Part shown: positions 5,799 to 6,683 of the stretch, piece after piece | Layout of the letters: every line of letters starts with the position of its first letter | Numbering within the stretch: position 1 is the first letter of the stretch | From: an uncultured Jannaschia sp. | GTDB taxonomy: Bacteria > Pseudomonadota > Alphaproteobacteria > Rhodobacterales > Rhodobacteraceae | NCBI GenBank assembly: GCA_937916365.1 | Contig: CALFSY010000194.1 | Coordinates: 1 to 6,683 of the forward strand | DNA: 6,683 nt | Reading direction: 5' to 3' | The notes under the pieces: generated by a model | What the model was told of the DNA's origin: nothing | Databases searched by the model: none | What the model saw: the letters and a program-made list of their open reading frames with translations, nothing else | Made by a program: the position numbers and the translations under genes

Positions 5799-6029
5799 AA
5801 GGCAATAACGGAGATAAAGCGTAGAGGGGGGGGATCGGGCCGATCAAGCGACAAGCGATAAGACGTAGTGCTTGGTTTATGCCTTCACATCCCATACATA
5901 ACCCCTCAAAACATCCATACAAGGGCTAAAGAGAGAAAAATTATCGTAACCCCTAAAAAAGCGCCCCCCAAAGCAAAACCCCGCCCGCGCCCCAACAGCC
6001 CCGGGGACGCAGGCCAGGGGTAAAGGGCA
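5799..6029. other. Non-coding stretch between convergent genes
   Basis: These 231 bp separate the 99-residue gene from the end of the 82-residue gene. The stretch holds a G8 run (5826-5833), the palindrome GATCGGGCCGATC (5833-5845), tandem CAAGCGA copies (5845-5858) and a C-rich tract at 5960-6003. A minus-strand frame ending at 5906 encodes a hydrophobic stretch (see separate entry). I see no convincing intrinsic terminator for either gene. Confidence 0.5.
5833..5858. repeat. 13-bp palindrome followed by tandem 7-bp repeats
   Basis: GATCGG-G-CCGATC (5833-5845) is a perfect odd palindrome. Its last base begins two head-to-tail CAAGCGA copies (5845-5851, 5852-5858). A G8 tract abuts it on the left. 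This could be a protein-binding site, but its location downstream of both flanking genes argues against a simple operator. Confidence 0.55.
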
Positions 6030-6030
6030 T
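5906..6030 (-). other. Possible small membrane-protein ORF, start uncertain
   Basis: A minus-strand frame ending with TGA at 5906 encodes GFALGGAFLGVTIIFLSLALVWMF at its C-terminus, a convincing-looking single membrane helix after a basic loop (GLLGRGRG). The frame is open upstream into the 82-residue gene (to a TTG at 6148 or an ATG at 6145), but no good ribosome site or non-overlapping start is visible. It could be a small tail-anchored protein, the remnant of one, or a chance frame across a C-rich stretch. Confidence 0.25.
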
Positions 6031-6278
6031 CACGCCTTGGGTTGTTTATGGTCAATCGTGCGACAGACCAATTCAGCTTCCAAATGCGCACATTTCCTGA
6101 GCAATGCTTCACGTTCATGAAAAAGGGAAGCAAAATATTCAGCATCAATCTCTATTCGCTGCTTTGCACTCGCAACAATACGGGCAGACGCATCGTCGCT
6201 TAAAACCTGACCGCAAGTCGGACAATTCTGTGTGTAAGGCGTCTCAGTCTTTGTCTCATGGTGGTTGACGTTAGTCAT
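6030..6278 (-). CDS. Small zinc-knuckle/helical protein
   Basis: This is an 82-residue protein, unassigned. The ATG at 6278 has GGAG at 6 nt upstream; a longer reading to 6317 would lack such a site. Residues 1-17 are polar and His-containing (NVNHHETKTETPYTQ). C19-P-T-C22-G is a typical half zinc-ribbon turn. A long helix runs through about 28-70 (ASARIVASAKQRIEIDAEYF, then a heptad-like LFHEREALLRK run), carrying C63, H65 and C72, which might complete a metal site or allow dimer contacts. The gene lies downstream of the AT-rich region, which would hold its promoter; I found no convincing pair of boxes for it. It is separate from the T4CP operon but on the same strand. Roles such as a small DNA- or protein-binding factor are inference. 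Confidence 0.68.
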   Translation of the reverse strand: MTNVNHHETKTETPYTQNCPTCGQVLSDDASARIVASAKQRIEIDAEYFASLFHEREALLRKCAHLEAELVCRTIDHKQPKA

Positions 6279-6550
6279 AGCACTCTCCGTTTGCTGCTTA
6301 TGACATAGATATCGCAATTCCCAGAATGCCTTACAACTATATGATTTTTAATGATAAAATATGTAATTTTGTGTATTTACGAGTTATTTTAGTAGATGCT
6401 CTTCAATAACAGCTTAGTTCGTGGAATTACACATATTTACACATAATATACAAATATGTAGCATATTGTCGCACAAAATTTAACTATACCTACACCATCT
6501 ATATAGACAAGAACACTCCAAAAAACACTATATGTTCCAATCTCATGCAC

Positions 6551-6567
6551 CGTAAAAATATTTTACG
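6551..6567. repeat. 17-bp operator-like inverted repeat
   Basis: CGTAAAA and TTTTACG flank an ATA centre with no mismatch. The half-site length and spacing resemble the operator of a dimeric repressor. It lies about 40 bp upstream of the candidate -35 box of the rightward gene. The symmetry is seen directly; the binding role is inferred. Confidence 0.55.
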
Positions 6568-6607
6568 CACTATCGGATCAATTTTTTTCACACTTCTTAA
6601 ATTTGTC

Positions 6608-6637
6608 TTGACAAAATTCTAAGTAATTCCGTGTAAT
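6608..6637 (+). promoter_or_regulatory. Sigma-70-like promoter for the rightward gene
   Basis: A perfect TTGACA (6608-6613) and TGTAAT (6632-6637, 5/6) are separated by 18 bp. It lies about 45 bp before the likely start codon at 6681. Two GTAATTC copies spaced 10 bp apart (6623-6629, 6633-6639) cover the spacer and -10 region, on the same helical face, and could be a repressor site. Confidence 0.6.
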
Positions 6638-6639
6638 TC

Positions 6640-6665
6640 ATGCAAATAACAAGAACCTGTTGCAT
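6640..6665. repeat. Inverted repeat between promoter and start codon
   Basis: ATGCAA (6640-6645) and TTGCAT (6660-6665) are perfect inverted copies separated by 14 bp, placed at the expected transcription start and leader. It is a candidate operator or leader hairpin for the gene beginning at 6681. The short arms make chance possible. Confidence 0.4.
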
Positions 6666-6680
6666 ATCAGGTCAATAAGT

Positions 6681-6683
6681 ATG
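6681..6683 (+). CDS. Probable start codon of a rightward gene (cut by window end)
   Basis: The window ends on ATG. It is preceded by CAGG 9 nt upstream and by a good promoter at 6608-6637. Nothing can be said about the product. Confidence 0.45.

Larger units (their letters stand above)
6318..6680. promoter_or_regulatory. AT-rich, repeat-laden gene-free region
   Basis: About 360 bp without a plausible gene and far richer in A+T than the rest. It holds several inverted repeats: ACATATTT/AAATATGT (6431-6438, 6452-6459), TCTATATAGA (6498-6507), the 17-bp CGTAAAA-ATA-TTTTACG (6551-6567), GAACA/TGTTC (6511-6515, 6533-6537), and GAATTACAC (6424-6432) matched in reverse complement at 6631-6639. It separates two divergent genes (6278 leftward, 6681 rightward), so a shared regulatory region is the simplest reading. 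A replication or transfer origin is possible but unproven. Confidence 0.55.

Noticed and set aside
5695..5922. Minus-strand frame opposite the 99-residue gene
   Set aside because: Cys/Arg-rich translation with no ribosome site, antisense to a better gene.
6318..6680. CRISPR array or iteron array in the AT-rich region
   Set aside because: No regularly spaced repeat of adequate length; the motifs are short, mostly inverted and irregularly placed.
1..6683. tRNA, rRNA, insertion sequence or transposase
   Set aside because: No cloverleaf-like segment, rRNA signature, terminal inverted repeats with target duplication, or transposase-like protein was found by eye.

Overview
The window looks like an accessory, conjugation-related locus from a fairly GC-rich Gram-negative bacterium. 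It probably comes from an integrative conjugative element or a plasmid, and the style is alphaproteobacterial, but that taxonomic guess is weak because no housekeeping gene or rRNA is present. The one gene identified with confidence is a VirD4/TraG-type type IV secretion coupling protein (T4CP, minus strand, 3291-4973). Most other genes are small and uncharacterised, and several carry membrane segments.

Layout: (a) 1-186, plus strand: the C-terminal 61 residues of an unidentified gene, with a Pro/Thr/Ala-rich stretch and then a short acidic/hydrophobic end. It converges on the next operon with only 4 bp between stop codons. (b) 191-5464, minus strand: seven co-oriented genes, read right to left. 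They are a 162-aa soluble helical protein with a His-rich tail, the 560-aa T4CP, a 107-aa single-TM protein starting at GTG, a 400-aa multi-TM protein with a large helical extramembrane domain, a 160-aa and a 168-aa single-TM protein, and a 137-aa DUF6232-like two-TM protein. Junctions are tight (2 nt, 4 nt, 1-nt TGATG overlap, 16 nt), except for two gaps of about 75 nt, each holding a hairpin. This reads as one transcription unit. (c) 5499-5798, plus strand: a divergent 99-aa helical protein of unknown function. It is separated from the operon by only 34 bp, so the predicted promoters overlap each other and the first codons of the opposing genes. (d) 5799-6029: a short non-coding stretch between convergent genes with a 13-bp palindrome, tandem 7-bp repeats and a G8 run. 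(e) 6030-6278, minus strand: an 82-aa protein with a CPTCG zinc-knuckle motif and a helical segment. (f) 6279-6680: a strikingly AT-rich, gene-free region (16 of 60 G+C in 6421-6480 versus 37 of 60 in 3781-3840) rich in inverted repeats. It ends in a sigma-70-like promoter, an operator-like inverted repeat and a probable gene start at 6681.

How the genes may work together (inference): the T4CP is the ATPase that feeds substrates to a type IV secretion channel. The soluble protein just upstream could be a substrate-side adaptor, and the four or five membrane proteins downstream could be coupling-complex subunits or an envelope module specific to this element. No relaxase, VirB component, integrase or replication gene is visible here, so conjugation itself cannot be proved from this window.
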